DNA from: Fusibacillus kribbianus
GTDB taxonomy: Bacteria > Bacillota > Clostridia > Lachnospirales > Lachnospiraceae
Length of the DNA: 37,040 nt
NCBI RefSeq assembly: GCF_030053595.1
Contig: NZ_JASGBQ010000029.1
Location: 1 to 37,040, forward strand
Direction: 5' to 3'
The notes beneath the pieces were generated by a model. It was given only the letters and a program-made list of their open reading frames with translations. It was not told the DNA's origin and made no database searches. Made by a program: the position numbers and the translations under genes. Below are positions 1 to 8,323 of the stretch, in pieces (the first letter of the stretch is position 1; each line of letters begins with the position of its first letter).

Positions 1-18
1 TTTGCGTGTAGCTGTCAT
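1..18 (-). CDS. Start of an unidentified gene, cut by the window edge
   Basis: Reading the minus strand, a GGAGG ribosome binding site is followed 7 bases later by ATG and the codons for MTATRK, after which the window ends. It lies about 100 bases downstream of the unknown 400-residue gene on the same strand, so the two probably form one transcription unit. Product not identifiable. Confidence 0.5.
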
Positions 19-118
19 AACCTATCCTCCGTAATTGTAGTGAAATAGTCTAACTATCTTTCATTTACAATTATAGAGGAATCCAGGAGATAAGAAAATC
101 CGCAGGAATATTTGGCGC

Positions 119-1321
119 TTACGCTCCATCTGGATGATATTCTGGATCTAACGGCTGATTTAGATATACCTCACGGAATTCGTTTTCAATTCTGCTTTTC
201 TCCAGATGATAATACTCGATTGCATTCTTGTAAAAATCATTTATATATCTGTTCAGGTCCTGTTCATAATCTGTCGCATTGCGGTCTATTTCAATATTTC
301 CAACAACCTTGATTTTTCGGCTTTTCCATTTTCTTATAGAGTCCTCCAGTTCGCTTTGCAGATCACTGAACCGATTTCCTCCCGAATAGCAATCCAAGTT
401 AACAAAGTGATCATCCGACTCTTTAATTTTTTCAATAATTTCTTCTAAAGATGAAATCTGTTCATAGACTTCTACATTCTCAATTGCACTCTGTTCATTT
501 TTCTCTTTTAAGCAAGCATCCATTACATTTACTTCGTGTTCAAAAATCCGAATCACTTCGCCAACATATGCCACCATCGGATAATTCTTTATATAAGTCG
601 TCACACTTCCATCGCTTATGCTCGTAATCAGCTGAGGATCTTCAATACCGAGATCGCAAATAAAGCGAACGACATATTCTTTATCCATTGTCGGCGAAAT
701 AAAGAAAAACAATTGTTTTTGTTCAATATCTTTTCGTTCTGTTAGTGACAACAAATCCCTTCTGAAAAGCTGAATGGTATCTGGTTCAATTATAAATACA
801 ACAGGAACATTTGTTAGATTAGTCCCAACTATTTCGTCCACACTTTTTATATTCTCAAGAGTAAATGGTAAATCTTCGGTTACTTCTTCTTTTCCTCTGA
901 CAACAACACAAGTAAAAGTTTCCTCAAATACATCTTTGTTGACATCATAAAATGCATCAAAATCAAACTGCCTGTTTCTATTAATGCTCAACCATTCAAG
1001 CAACTCCTTAATCTCTTTACTTTTGACTTCCGCATCTTCTAGTTCATTACGCATAATAATCCTTACCTGTTCAGGCAAGACACCCATATTTGCAAATGTC
1101 ATCTTCAGATTTTCAAAATCATATTCTGTACCAGAAAAAAACAGATCAAAATCGTATCCATTCATTTCATCATAAAACACTCCAGGAACAGCCTTTACCC
1201 AGTCAGACAATAGCTTATTTTCATATTTTTCAATTTGACAATTTATTTTAGGACTTTGTCCATTAAATTTTACTTCTGTCTTCAATAGATAAGGATTATG
1301 TTGCAATTCCGCATTTACCAT
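119..1321 (-). CDS. Unrecognised 400-residue cargo protein of the ICE
   Basis: I do not recognise this protein. It is acidic and appears soluble: no signal peptide, membrane segment or Cys cluster is visible. The middle (about residues 155-230) alternates hydrophobic strands and charged helices (VVFIIEPDTIQLF, then KQLFFFISPTMDKEY). This loosely recalls the core of a GTPase-like fold, but no Walker A or other nucleotide-binding motif can be seen. The C-terminal third (about 280-390) is highly charged and probably helical or coiled. The start is supported by an upstream AAAGGAG. Base use is clearly AT-richer than the ICE core, suggesting separate acquisition. It sits behind the core operon terminator with its own promoter and leader hairpin, and another gene starts about 100 bases further on, so it may be half of a two-gene cargo module such as defence. 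That role is inference only. Confidence 0.8.
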   Translation of the reverse strand: MVNAELQHNPYLLKTEVKFNGQSPKINCQIEKYENKLLSDWVKAVPGVFYDEMNGYDFDLFFSGTEYDFENLKMTFANMGVLPEQVRIIMRNELEDAEVKSKEIKELLEWLSINRNRQFDFDAFYDVNKDVFEETFTCVVVRGKEEVTEDLPFTLENIKSVDEIVGTNLTNVPVVFIIEPDTIQLFRRDLLSLTERKDIEQKQLFFFISPTMDKEYVVRFICDLGIEDPQLITSISDGSVTTYIKNYPMVAYVGEVIRIFEHEVNVMDACLKEKNEQSAIENVEVYEQISSLEEIIEKIKESDDHFVNLDCYSGGNRFSDLQSELEDSIRKWKSRKIKVVGNIEIDRNATDYEQDLNRYINDFYKNAIEYYHLEKSRIENEFREVYLNQPLDPEYHPDGA

Positions 1322-1362
1322 ATAAAATCCAACTCCTTTGAAAAGTTAATTCTCAAAATAAC

Positions 1363-1397
1363 AAAAAAACACCATAGAGCCAAGAACTCCATGATGT
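1363..1397 (-). terminator. Intrinsic terminator or attenuator in the leader of the unknown cargo gene
   Basis: On the minus strand an 11-bp stem (ACATCATGGAG with CTCTATGGTGT, two G-U pairs) with a 7-base loop is followed by seven T. It lies downstream of a -10/-35 promoter at 1458-1486 and about 40 bases upstream of the 400-residue gene, so it can end transcription before that gene. Confidence 0.75.
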
Positions 1398-1427
1398 CAT
1401 TTATTACCTTGCTTCTGGACGTCACTA

Positions 1428-1499
1428 TTAGCTCCAGTACGTCATATTCTTCTGTCCATTATAATCCACAATTGAAACAATAGCAATGATATAATCCAT
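1428..1499 (-). CDS. Possible 23-residue leader peptide
   Basis: A minus-strand open frame starts with ATG 7 bases after AAAGGTGA, begins MDYIIAIVSIVDYNG and ends in TAA about 30 bases before the terminator hairpin at 1363-1397. That spacing resembles ribosome-mediated attenuation leaders. Against this, the only promoter seen (1458-1486) lies inside the frame, and the core-operon terminator is just upstream, so the complete peptide would need read-through or an unseen promoter. It could be chance. Confidence 0.3.
   Translation of the reverse strand: MDYIIAIVSIVDYNGQKNMTYWS
1458..1486 (-). promoter_or_regulatory. Candidate promoter of the cargo gene
   Basis: On the minus strand TTGCTA (1486-1481) and TATAAT (1463-1458) are separated by 17 bases. 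Transcription would start near 1451 and cross the terminator hairpin before reaching the gene starting at 1321. Confidence 0.5.
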
Positions 1500-1530
1500 G
1501 TATTGTCACCTTTACGCGACACCTTTAAAC

Positions 1531-1585
1531 AAAAAAACGACCCGGGACACCAGCACCATTCCGATACTGGCATCCCGGACCGGGT
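1531..1585 (-). terminator. Strong intrinsic terminator closing the ICE core operon
   Basis: On the minus strand CCGGGATGCCAG pairs with CTGGTGTCCCGG (two G-U pairs), flanked by further complementary CCCGG/CCGGGT bases, followed by seven T. It begins a few bases after the stop of the YodL-domain gene and separates the core operon from the cargo gene. Confidence 0.85.
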
Positions 1586-1590
1586 TCACT

Positions 1591-2136
1591 TTACTCTAAT
1601 TCCGCTTCCTGCTTTTTCACCGCTTCCGTGGGCTTCGGCATGCTGTTCTCAGCCTCCGCAGCCCCTTTCTTTTTCTCCTGCAGCTTATCCCTAACCGAAG
1701 GCTTCTTCTCGTCATCTTCCTTTCGGCGGTCTCCGTTATTGATAATGCCGTCGATCATTCCATAATCATCTTCCAGAATCTCCTCTACCTTTTTCAGCGG
1801 ATTGTCTGCGAAGAATTCCGGCACCTGCTTAAATCCAAACGAATCCACATAGTAAGCCTGATCACGATTATCTTTATGGATTACAATAACATCACTCACA
1901 CTAAGCGAATGTCCTCTGAAATCATCCGGATGATGCAGATTAAAGCGCTCATAGATACTATCCAGAGTTTCTCCTGCAAACAGCGCACCTGTGTAGACCT
2001 GATCGTAATTATCCTGATTTGCAGAATGACCATGCTTTGTCAGGCGATCATAGGACTCGAAATGTAAATCTTTATTTTCCGGTGTATCCTTCAATTGAAA
2101 AAGCTCAAAGGCACCAACCTGTTTTTTACTCTCCAT
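1591..2136 (-). CDS. YodL-domain ICE protein
   Basis: About 181 residues. The N-terminal part (AFELFQLKDTPENKDLHFESYDRL, then VYTGAL and the IYERFNLHHPDDFRGHSLSVSDVI segment) matches the YodL-like/DUF4316 domain found on Tn1549-like elements. The C-terminal 60 residues are Lys/Glu-rich and probably disordered. I chose the second Met (MESKKQ) because GAGGG lies 8 bases before it; the frame could extend five codons upstream. It overlaps the end of the TTRAP gene, implying coupled translation, and is the last gene before the core terminator. The family is known from mobile elements, but its biochemical role is not established. Confidence 0.75.
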   Translation of the reverse strand: MESKKQVGAFELFQLKDTPENKDLHFESYDRLTKHGHSANQDNYDQVYTGALFAGETLDSIYERFNLHHPDDFRGHSLSVSDVIVIHKDNRDQAYYVDSFGFKQVPEFFADNPLKKVEEILEDDYGMIDGIINNGDRRKEDDEKKPSVRDKLQEKKKGAAEAENSMPKPTEAVKKQEAELE

Positions 2137-2347
2137 ATTCAAAACCCTCATCCGATTCTAAATCCAGTGCCGCATATTCCTCGTCGCTCATTTTACTGAG
2201 CTTGTCGAGCACATGCCGGCACACTTCCTCCAGTTCCTTATCATTTATGTGATCCAGCATCATCTTGAAGTCATTGATGGTGGCCTTTCTGGATCCCGTA
2301 CGAAATAAAGCAAGTAAATTCTGCTCCTCCACATTAAACATCATCAT
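2126..2347 (-). CDS. Transposon-transfer assisting protein (TTRAP family)
   Basis: A 73-residue acidic protein whose start (FNVEEQNLLALFRTGSRKATI) and end (LDKLSKMSDEEYAALDLESDEGF) fit the small TTRAP family carried by CTn/Tn1549 elements. The name reflects its association with conjugative transposons; its exact action is not known. Its ATG overlaps the TGA of the upstream ArdC-like gene (ATGA) and its end overlaps the YodL gene, so the three are probably translated in series. Confidence 0.8.
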   Translation of the reverse strand: MMMFNVEEQNLLALFRTGSRKATINDFKMMLDHINDKELEEVCRHVLDKLSKMSDEEYAALDLESDEGFEYGE

Positions 2348-4101
2348 TCCATCTCCTTCGATTTGCTTTTATTCTGCCCTTTGGGATTACTATCTCCTTT
2401 TACCACAGCCTGCTTCTCATGAAGATCTGCCAGCAAAGATTTCTTTTTTACTGTCTGTGTCCTCTCAACAGCCTGCGATATTGCTCGTTCCCCCGTTATC
2501 GGATCCCGTCGAAGGGAATACAATTCCTGTCGAATTTCGTCAACAGATTTATTAGGATCAGCCACACATAACACATCCTCTCGTTTCAGATGCCCGTAAT
2601 ACTCTGCATTCAATGCCCCATGAAGCAAACTCATCTGCTCCGGGGAAAATGCCGGATCAGCATATATCGTTATATCCACCTTTTCGGCAATTCCGGCTTC
2701 GATCTCATGCCATTGTTCTGAAGAATAGAGCATCTTCGGAAGACTGTCGATCTTCACCTGATATTGAATATCATCCATCTCCTCTGAAGATAATCTCTGT
2801 GCCGTCAGGTCCATGGCCTTACCACCTACCCAGTAGGCCTTTGGATCAAAGCCCTGTTCGACAACATTCGCCATAAATTGTATCTGATTGTCGGACAATG
2901 TCGGATTGTAAAGCTTCGTCAGTTCTGCAAGCCGCTCCCGGTCCATCTCTTCCAGCGGATACCGGGAAAGCTGATAGAAATCTGCGATCTCCTTTGCAGC
3001 CGTCGTAATGGTCATGGTTTCCGAATCACTGATCTGTCCGCCATCTACTTCTCTGTAATTATGCCCGTATACGGTATAATCCCAGCTTCCATCCGAAGCC
3101 TCATGAATTTCCAGATAATGGTCCCCCAGTCGGTAGGCTGCTTCCAGCTGATTATGCTCTTGCGAATGCTCCTGTTCGTTCGCTTTTTGTAACAGAAGCT
3201 CCTGCATATGCCCGTCAATGTCATTGATCATTTCTGATGCAGCCTTTCGGATTGTATTCAGCGATGCTTTCAGCTCCGGAGTCTCCTTTCCCTTTGACCA
3301 GCCTGCGATATAGGCAAAGCTGTAATCCGAAGTATCGATGCCGTAATGCTGGCATACAGTATATGCTACGGATTCCGCCTCCACCTCTTTGCCTCCCCGG
3401 GAGATATTTTCTAGATTCTGATCCGACACCTTTTTGTCCGGATCGATCGCATGCAGCTTCTGATGTGCCATTTCATGAATTGCGGTTTTCACCGTCTGGA
3501 TCTGACTCATTCCTTCTTGGATCGCGATCCGTTTCTCCACCTGATGGTAATAGCCCTTGGCTCCTCCATTGATCTTTTCAAACTTTATCGGAACCGGGCA
3601 GGAACGTTTCAAGGCTTCAAAGAACATCTCATACTGCTCCACATCGCCGGTCAGCTCATTTACACCAATGGAGGGCAATTCTTTTCCATCCGTCTGACTG
3701 ACATCAAATACGGAAACAACCTTAAAGGCAGGGCACAGCACCTCCTGGATCTCCTTCTGATGAGAACCATCCGGATTCATCAGGATCTCGCCTGTATTTG
3801 GATCCGTCTTGTCCACCTCGATCTTCTGTTTATAAGGTGTAGGCGCAAGAATGCGAATTCCTTTTTCGCCTTTATTGACCTGTCGCCCAAACTGCTTCTG
3901 CCAGGTCGTATAACCGGCAACTAATGTAGCATCCGGCTTTTGCAGGGCAATCAAAAGCGTGTTGTTCAGGCTGTAATCATGAAAACGGCTCATGGTGGTC
4001 AGCCACTGCTTGTATTGTTCCGAATTAAAAAGCTCGGAAATTCCCGCTTCCAGCTGATCCGTGATTTCCTTCATGCGGTCATACTGCTTATTTTCAGCCA
4101 T
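2344..4101 (-). CDS. ArdC-like antirestriction/LtrC-type zinc protein with C-terminal YodL-like region
   Basis: About 585 residues. Residues 1-130 match the ArdC N-terminal domain (ssDNA-binding region of plasmid antirestriction proteins). A metallopeptidase-like HEMAH motif follows at about 209-213, with an Ala/Glu-rich helix containing EVEAESVAYTVCQHYG, the usual third-ligand region. The C-terminal part (about 470-560) holds DUF-type ICE sequence including SLPKMLYSSEQWHEIEAGI. The start MAENK is chosen because AAAGGAGGGC precedes it; the frame is open ten codons further. ArdC-like proteins are known to protect incoming plasmid DNA from restriction during establishment. That role is probable here from domain content, not shown. 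Confidence 0.8.
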   Translation of the reverse strand: MAENKQYDRMKEITDQLEAGISELFNSEQYKQWLTTMSRFHDYSLNNTLLIALQKPDATLVAGYTTWQKQFGRQVNKGEKGIRILAPTPYKQKIEVDKTDPNTGEILMNPDGSHQKEIQEVLCPAFKVVSVFDVSQTDGKELPSIGVNELTGDVEQYEMFFEALKRSCPVPIKFEKINGGAKGYYHQVEKRIAIQEGMSQIQTVKTAIHEMAHQKLHAIDPDKKVSDQNLENISRGGKEVEAESVAYTVCQHYGIDTSDYSFAYIAGWSKGKETPELKASLNTIRKAASEMINDIDGHMQELLLQKANEQEHSQEHNQLEAAYRLGDHYLEIHEASDGSWDYTVYGHNYREVDGGQISDSETMTITTAAKEIADFYQLSRYPLEEMDRERLAELTKLYNPTLSDNQIQFMANVVEQGFDPKAYWVGGKAMDLTAQRLSSEEMDDIQYQVKIDSLPKMLYSSEQWHEIEAGIAEKVDITIYADPAFSPEQMSLLHGALNAEYYGHLKREDVLCVADPNKSVDEIRQELYSLRRDPITGERAISQAVERTQTVKKKSLLADLHEKQAVVKGDSNPKGQNKSKSKEME

Positions 4102-4176
4102 ATGCCCTCCTTTCCGGAGCTCACGCTCCAAAAAATAAGATGGGGATAAGCCCCGCAGGACCTATCCCCGATACAA

Positions 4177-4458
4177 TCACTTTTTCTTTTCTCGTCTGGC
4201 CCTGTTCATGTCTTCCAGAACACGTTTTTGAGCCTCGGAAAGCACCCGCGGTGGTTTGATTTTGATCCATTTCTTTGGGATAAGGTATGTTCTTCCACCC
4301 CAGGAATTGGATCTCACAAACTCCACCCGCGCCGGTTGATTTTTGCAAAGCTCATCCAGCTGTGACCGGAGTTCGAGATTGTAAGTATAGACAGACGCCT
4401 GCTCCTCTTTTTCATTGAAGAGGATAATCGTCTCCCGCTCAGATTTCGATAATTTCAT
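4177..4458 (-). CDS. Conserved small ICE protein
   Basis: About 93 residues beginning MKLSKSERETIILFNEKEEQ, a start pattern common to a small protein family of Tn1549-like elements. It has a central strand/helix region ending in GGRTYLIPKKWIKI and a basic tail. ATG at 4458 is preferred because it forms an ATGA overlap with the stop of the 50-residue gene upstream; three more codons are open before it. No catalytic motif is visible and the function is unknown. Confidence 0.7.
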   Translation of the reverse strand: MKLSKSERETIILFNEKEEQASVYTYNLELRSQLDELCKNQPARVEFVRSNSWGGRTYLIPKKWIKIKPPRVLSEAQKRVLEDMNRARREKKK

Positions 4459-4607
4459 CTCAGGCATCCGCCACCCGTTCCGAGACCTCTTTTAGCATTC
4501 CTGATGGACACAGAAGAAGCAGCCCCTTCCGGCTGCTCTTTTCCCTTCATCATCTGATTCACGCCTTCCACATAGGCACACATTCTTTTTCCTGTCATTT
4601 CGCTCAT
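4455..4607 (-). CDS. Small 50-residue ICE protein
   Basis: The minus-strand frame starts with ATG 8 bases after GGAGG and reads MSEMTGKRMCAYVEGVNQMMKG, then a Gly-rich end (GLGTGGGCLR). An alternative ATG lies two codons upstream but is too close to the ribosome binding site. Its TGA overlaps the next ATG (ATGA), and the preceding DUF5688 gene ends 14 bases upstream, so it fills a gap in a compact operon. I do not recognise the family. Coding status rests on the ribosome binding site and the overlap. Confidence 0.55.
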   Translation of the reverse strand: MSEMTGKRMCAYVEGVNQMMKGKEQPEGAASSVSIRNAKRGLGTGGGCLR

Positions 4608-4620
4608 CTCCATCTCCTCC

Positions 4621-5673
4621 TTATAATTCCGCAGTCTGCGCTTTGTGAGAGGCTTTTTTGCCGCCCTCCAGATTCACAGCTTCTTTTTTCTTTGCATCCA
4701 GTCTGGCCTTCAGGGATTCTTTCTCCTTCGGATGTTCCTTTTCGGCCTTCTTTGCCTGCATACGCTCATCAAAACGCTGAGCCTTCTCAAAGACCTTGTC
4801 CCGGGAATCGTAATGGTAAACAGAATCCGACAGACGATCCTGCGGCTGGACCTCCGTTTCATTGATCTGCCTTACCATGCTCTCAAGCTCTCGGTAGTCC
4901 ATAGCACCATTATCCGGAAGTAAAATCACCTCATGGGTAGAGGAAGGGAGAATGAAGAAGTCTCCGTTAAGCTTTTCCGCAGCTTCCTCCATAAAATTCG
5001 GATAAAAGATGCAGCCTGCACCATTCATCCCGCTATTACAGGTAGCCACAAACATACCGCCTTCATCCGGCAGCATATCCGGCTCAATTCCCATCATTTC
5101 AGAGAGAACCTCCTGCATACTGCGGATCCTTGCGGGAAAATTCTCCGGGGCATTGGTCATTGCATCTGCATGAAGCTGATCCGCCGTAATGTCATACTGC
5201 TGAAGGATCTGATTGGTCACCACTGTGGATGCCATTCCGTTTTTATTGCTGTCAAACACAAAACGGTACACCAGAGACATATCCTCCTGTTCCTTATGGG
5301 GAATCCCGGAAAGCATTTCCTCGTTGCCCTTCGTCGGAACCACCTGAACCATCAGTTTGCTCTTCATGGAATCATAATCCATGAGCTCGGACATTCTGAC
5401 ATTTGGATGATTTCTCATTCCGTCCTCAATCAAACCGACGATCTCATGAACAGCCTCATTGTAGGAAGCGCCTCTCTGATACTTCTCATAAGATCCCTGC
5501 ACATTCATCGTAACACCGATGTTGGAGCCCTCCGGCTGAACACAGATGCCATAATAAGACTCTCCCTGGAGCTTATCCACCTGGCGGGCAGTAACGGTTG
5601 CCGCCTGAAACTCATCCGAAAGCACTTCCTTCAGATCCTTCGTCACCTGGTCTACAAATTCTCTGTAATCCAT
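4621..5673 (-). CDS. DUF5688 family ICE protein
   Basis: 350 residues beginning MDYREFVDQVTKDLKEVL, with a central region (MLPDEGGMFVATCNSGMNGAGCIFYP, then FFILPSSTHEVILLPD) typical of DUF5688 proteins of Firmicutes mobile elements. The C-terminal 70 residues are Lys/Glu-rich and probably coiled or disordered. ATG is preceded by AAAAGGG at suitable spacing, 12 bases after the topoisomerase stop. The family has no established activity. Its constant position next to topoisomerase III suggests a part in DNA processing or establishment, but this is inference. Confidence 0.8.
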   Translation of the reverse strand: MDYREFVDQVTKDLKEVLSDEFQAATVTARQVDKLQGESYYGICVQPEGSNIGVTMNVQGSYEKYQRGASYNEAVHEIVGLIEDGMRNHPNVRMSELMDYDSMKSKLMVQVVPTKGNEEMLSGIPHKEQEDMSLVYRFVFDSNKNGMASTVVTNQILQQYDITADQLHADAMTNAPENFPARIRSMQEVLSEMMGIEPDMLPDEGGMFVATCNSGMNGAGCIFYPNFMEEAAEKLNGDFFILPSSTHEVILLPDNGAMDYRELESMVRQINETEVQPQDRLSDSVYHYDSRDKVFEKAQRFDERMQAKKAEKEHPKEKESLKARLDAKKKEAVNLEGGKKASHKAQTAEL

Positions 5674-5685
5674 AAATACACCCTT

Positions 5686-7797
5686 TTAACCTTTCTCTTT
5701 TTGCTTAGCAGCTTTCTTGCCGCTAAAATCCAATGAGTAGTTCACACGCTCTCCGGTATCCTCCATCACAAGATCTGCATCGAAATTGCGTCCTTTCTTC
5801 TCGGAGTAAAATCCGGATACGTGCACACGGCCATCCTTTAACAGGGCGACGGCCATCTTTTTCGTGAGCTTCTTTCTCATGGAGGTCAGCCACTTGTTTT
5901 CCTTCCAAAGGCAAAAGCTGCACGCTCTGCTGCTGCAAAAGAAACTCTTCGTTCCCTCAAAAACAGAAGAACCGCAGCGGGGACATATTCCTATCACCTC
6001 CCGCTGCGACCTTCCACTGTCACTTTCGGAAAACGGATTTTCCCGTTTTCTTTCTGCGCCTCCGTATTTCGTCACCAATGCTTTCACCATATCCGTGATT
6101 CCAGACATGAATTCTTCCTTCGAAATCGCTCCTTTCTCAATCTGCTTTAATGCGTTCTCCCAATCAGCGGTGAGCTTTGGTGACTTTACCGCCTCCGGTA
6201 AAACCTGTACCAGAGCAATCCCATCCTCCGTGGGAATCAGCTGTTTTCCCTTTCTCTGAACATAGCTGTTTCGCACCAGCTTTTCGATCATCTCTGCTCT
6301 GGTAGCCGGTGTTCCAAGTCCTTTTTTCTCGGTATCCTCGTCAAAGCTTTCATTTCCGGCGGTTTCCATGGCAGAAAGTAAAGAATCCTCTGTATATGCT
6401 TGGGGAGGACTGGTAAAATGCTCTGTTGACAAGGCACTTACACCATCGAAAGTCTGGCCTTTTAACAATAACGGAATATGCTTCTCCGCTTTCGAAGCTT
6501 CAAGATTTCTCATTTTTCGAAACTGCTCTTCATAAGCCTTCCAGCCTGGATCAGGAACTGTTTTCCCGTTTGCAAAAAACTCCTCCCCTCCGCAGCTGAC
6601 CTTGATCTCTGTTTCCGTGATCCGCTGCTTCACTCCGGTTGCCATCAAAAGCCGCACAGAAATCAGCAGCAAGATATCCCGCTCTCCCTCAGAAAGTGCA
6701 GACAGATCCTGATTTTCAATTTCTGCCGTCGGGATAATGGCATGGTGATCGGACACCTTACTGTTATTTAAAACCCGGCATATATCGATTTCTGCCGGAC
6801 TTTGACGAAACATGTCAAACACCCGCTTCACCACATGGACCATCTGCTCCGTGGTAGAAGCCATGTCTTCTGTCAGAAACTGGCTGTCCGTTCTCGGATA
6901 CGTCACCAGTTTTTTCTCATACAGGCTCTGGGTATATTCCAGTGTTTTTTTGGCTGTATATCCATAGTAACGGTTGGCTTCCCTCTGAAGCGTAGTCAGA
7001 TCATATAACTTTGGCGGACTGACAGTCTTTTCCATACTCCTGGCGCAGGTAACCGTTGCCGACTGATTCTGACATTTTTCAACAAGCGTCTCCATTTCTG
7101 CCCGATCAAATATTTTTTCCTTCACCACATCCAGGCCGTCCAGATCTAGATGCACGTTCCAGTATTTCTGCTTTTGAAAACCATTGATCTGCTTCTGCCT
7201 TTCAACAAGCATGGCAAGTGTCGGTGTCTGAACACGGCCAACTGTCAGCTTCCTGTCATAAAGCCCGGTAAACAGCCGGGTTCCGTTTATGCCTACCAGC
7301 CAGTCCGCCCAGGATCTTGCCTGCGCTGCTTCATAGAGAAGATCAAAATCATGGCCATTTCTCAGATTTTCAAAACCATCCCGGATGGCACTGTCCTCCA
7401 TAGAACTGATCCATAATCGCTTAAACGGCTTCTTGCATCCGGCCTGCTCATAGACCAGACGAAAAATCAGCTCGCCCTCCCGCCCTGCATCAGTCGCAGC
7501 CACGATCTCTGTCACATCCTTTTTCTCCATGAGCTTTTTCAAAATAAAAAACTGCTTCTTCGTACCGTCTGACACCTGATATTTCCAGGTGTCCGGCAGA
7601 ATCGGCAGATTCTCAATATGCCATTTTCCAAGGCGTTCATCATATACTTGCGGCTGTGCCAGCTCCACCAGATGTCCCACACACCAGGAAACAACATATC
7701 CGGAGCCCTCCAGATAACCATCCTCCCGCTTGTAGGCACCGATGACATTGGCAATTGACCGCGCCACACTCGGTTTCTCAGCAATAACAAGCTGCAT
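5686..7797 (-). CDS. topB: DNA topoisomerase III (type IA)
   Basis: About 703 residues. The TOPRIM domain starts at the N-terminus (LVIAEKPSVARSI) with its acidic motif at about 103-110 (DAGREGE). The active-site tyrosine lies in TYPRTDS near residue 300. The usual type IA core continues to about 580, and a C-terminal Cys4 zinc-finger-like segment follows (CPRCG and CSSRAC). Type IA enzymes cut and pass single strands and resolve intertwined DNA. ICE-borne copies are common and may help process transferred or replicating element DNA. I start at MQLVIAEK because GGAGGG lies 7 bases before it; the longer MEGKR start would overlap that site. It follows the UPF0316-like gene by a few bases. Confidence 0.95.
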   Translation of the reverse strand: MQLVIAEKPSVARSIANVIGAYKREDGYLEGSGYVVSWCVGHLVELAQPQVYDERLGKWHIENLPILPDTWKYQVSDGTKKQFFILKKLMEKKDVTEIVAATDAGREGELIFRLVYEQAGCKKPFKRLWISSMEDSAIRDGFENLRNGHDFDLLYEAAQARSWADWLVGINGTRLFTGLYDRKLTVGRVQTPTLAMLVERQKQINGFQKQKYWNVHLDLDGLDVVKEKIFDRAEMETLVEKCQNQSATVTCARSMEKTVSPPKLYDLTTLQREANRYYGYTAKKTLEYTQSLYEKKLVTYPRTDSQFLTEDMASTTEQMVHVVKRVFDMFRQSPAEIDICRVLNNSKVSDHHAIIPTAEIENQDLSALSEGERDILLLISVRLLMATGVKQRITETEIKVSCGGEEFFANGKTVPDPGWKAYEEQFRKMRNLEASKAEKHIPLLLKGQTFDGVSALSTEHFTSPPQAYTEDSLLSAMETAGNESFDEDTEKKGLGTPATRAEMIEKLVRNSYVQRKGKQLIPTEDGIALVQVLPEAVKSPKLTADWENALKQIEKGAISKEEFMSGITDMVKALVTKYGGAERKRENPFSESDSGRSQREVIGICPRCGSSVFEGTKSFFCSSRACSFCLWKENKWLTSMRKKLTKKMAVALLKDGRVHVSGFYSEKKGRNFDADLVMEDTGERVNYSLDFSGKKAAKQKEKG

Positions 7798-7813
7798 TCT
7801 TTTTCCCTCCATC

Positions 7814-8308
7814 TTACACTTTCTGAATCACACGCTTAAACTTCAGCGGACTTTCTGAAATATAGTCATTGATCAATCGGCTCTCCGCCTTCGTTTCCGC
7901 ATAAGCCGTAATCGTGATCGTCTTTTGATCCCAGTCCAAGGTGTAGCTGTCTGCAGTAACGTTCGTGATATGATGCTTTGCCAGAAAATCTCGGAGTTCC
8001 ATCATGGCTTCCTTCTCATCCGACATAATCACATTCACATAGGTTCTGTCTTTGGACAGCTTATCACTGAGCAGGCAGGCGACCGCACAGCCCACACCGC
8101 CGGCCAGAGATACCACCAGAATGGCGGTCATGCTGTCAGAAGACACCACGCGTTTGGTGACCCAAAAATAAATAAAGTCGGAGATCACAACTGCAATTCC
8201 TGCAAGTAACCACCGACTTCTCTGGATCAATATTGTTTTTGTTGTACTGAGGGCGTTGTCCAGGACCTTGGCCAGGAAAATCGACCCGAAATAGATTATG
8301 CTGCTCAA
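7814..8308 (-). CDS. UPF0316/DUF5698-like membrane protein
   Basis: 164 residues. Three hydrophobic segments occupy about residues 2-20, 33-52 and 60-80 (LLAGIAVVISDFIYFWV, ILVVSLAGGVGCAVACLL). A soluble C-terminal domain follows (DRTYVNVIMSDEKEAMMELRDFL...), matching the membrane DUF5698 plus DUF2179 layout of UPF0316 proteins. The start is TTG, with GGAGGAGGT 9 bases upstream. A hairpin terminator lies just before that ribosome binding site. Function unknown; such genes recur beside topoisomerase III in this ICE family. Confidence 0.75.
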   Translation of the reverse strand: MSSIIYFGSIFLAKVLDNALSTTKTILIQRSRWLLAGIAVVISDFIYFWVTKRVVSSDSMTAILVVSLAGGVGCAVACLLSDKLSKDRTYVNVIMSDEKEAMMELRDFLAKHHITNVTADSYTLDWDQKTITITAYAETKAESRLINDYISESPLKFKRVIQKV

Positions 8309-8323
8309 GCAGCCATCACCTCC

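Noticed and set aside
1315-1392. 25-residue minus-strand frame starting MEFLALWCFF, resembling a small hydrophobic toxin
   Set aside because: Its start codon lies within the terminator stem and its end overlaps the next gene's start; there is no ribosome binding site. Explained by the hairpin and U-run.
4933-5736. Plus-strand 267-residue frame opposite the DUF5688 gene
   Set aside because: His/Leu/Ile-rich antisense translation with no family features; the minus strand is a recognised family with proper start signals.
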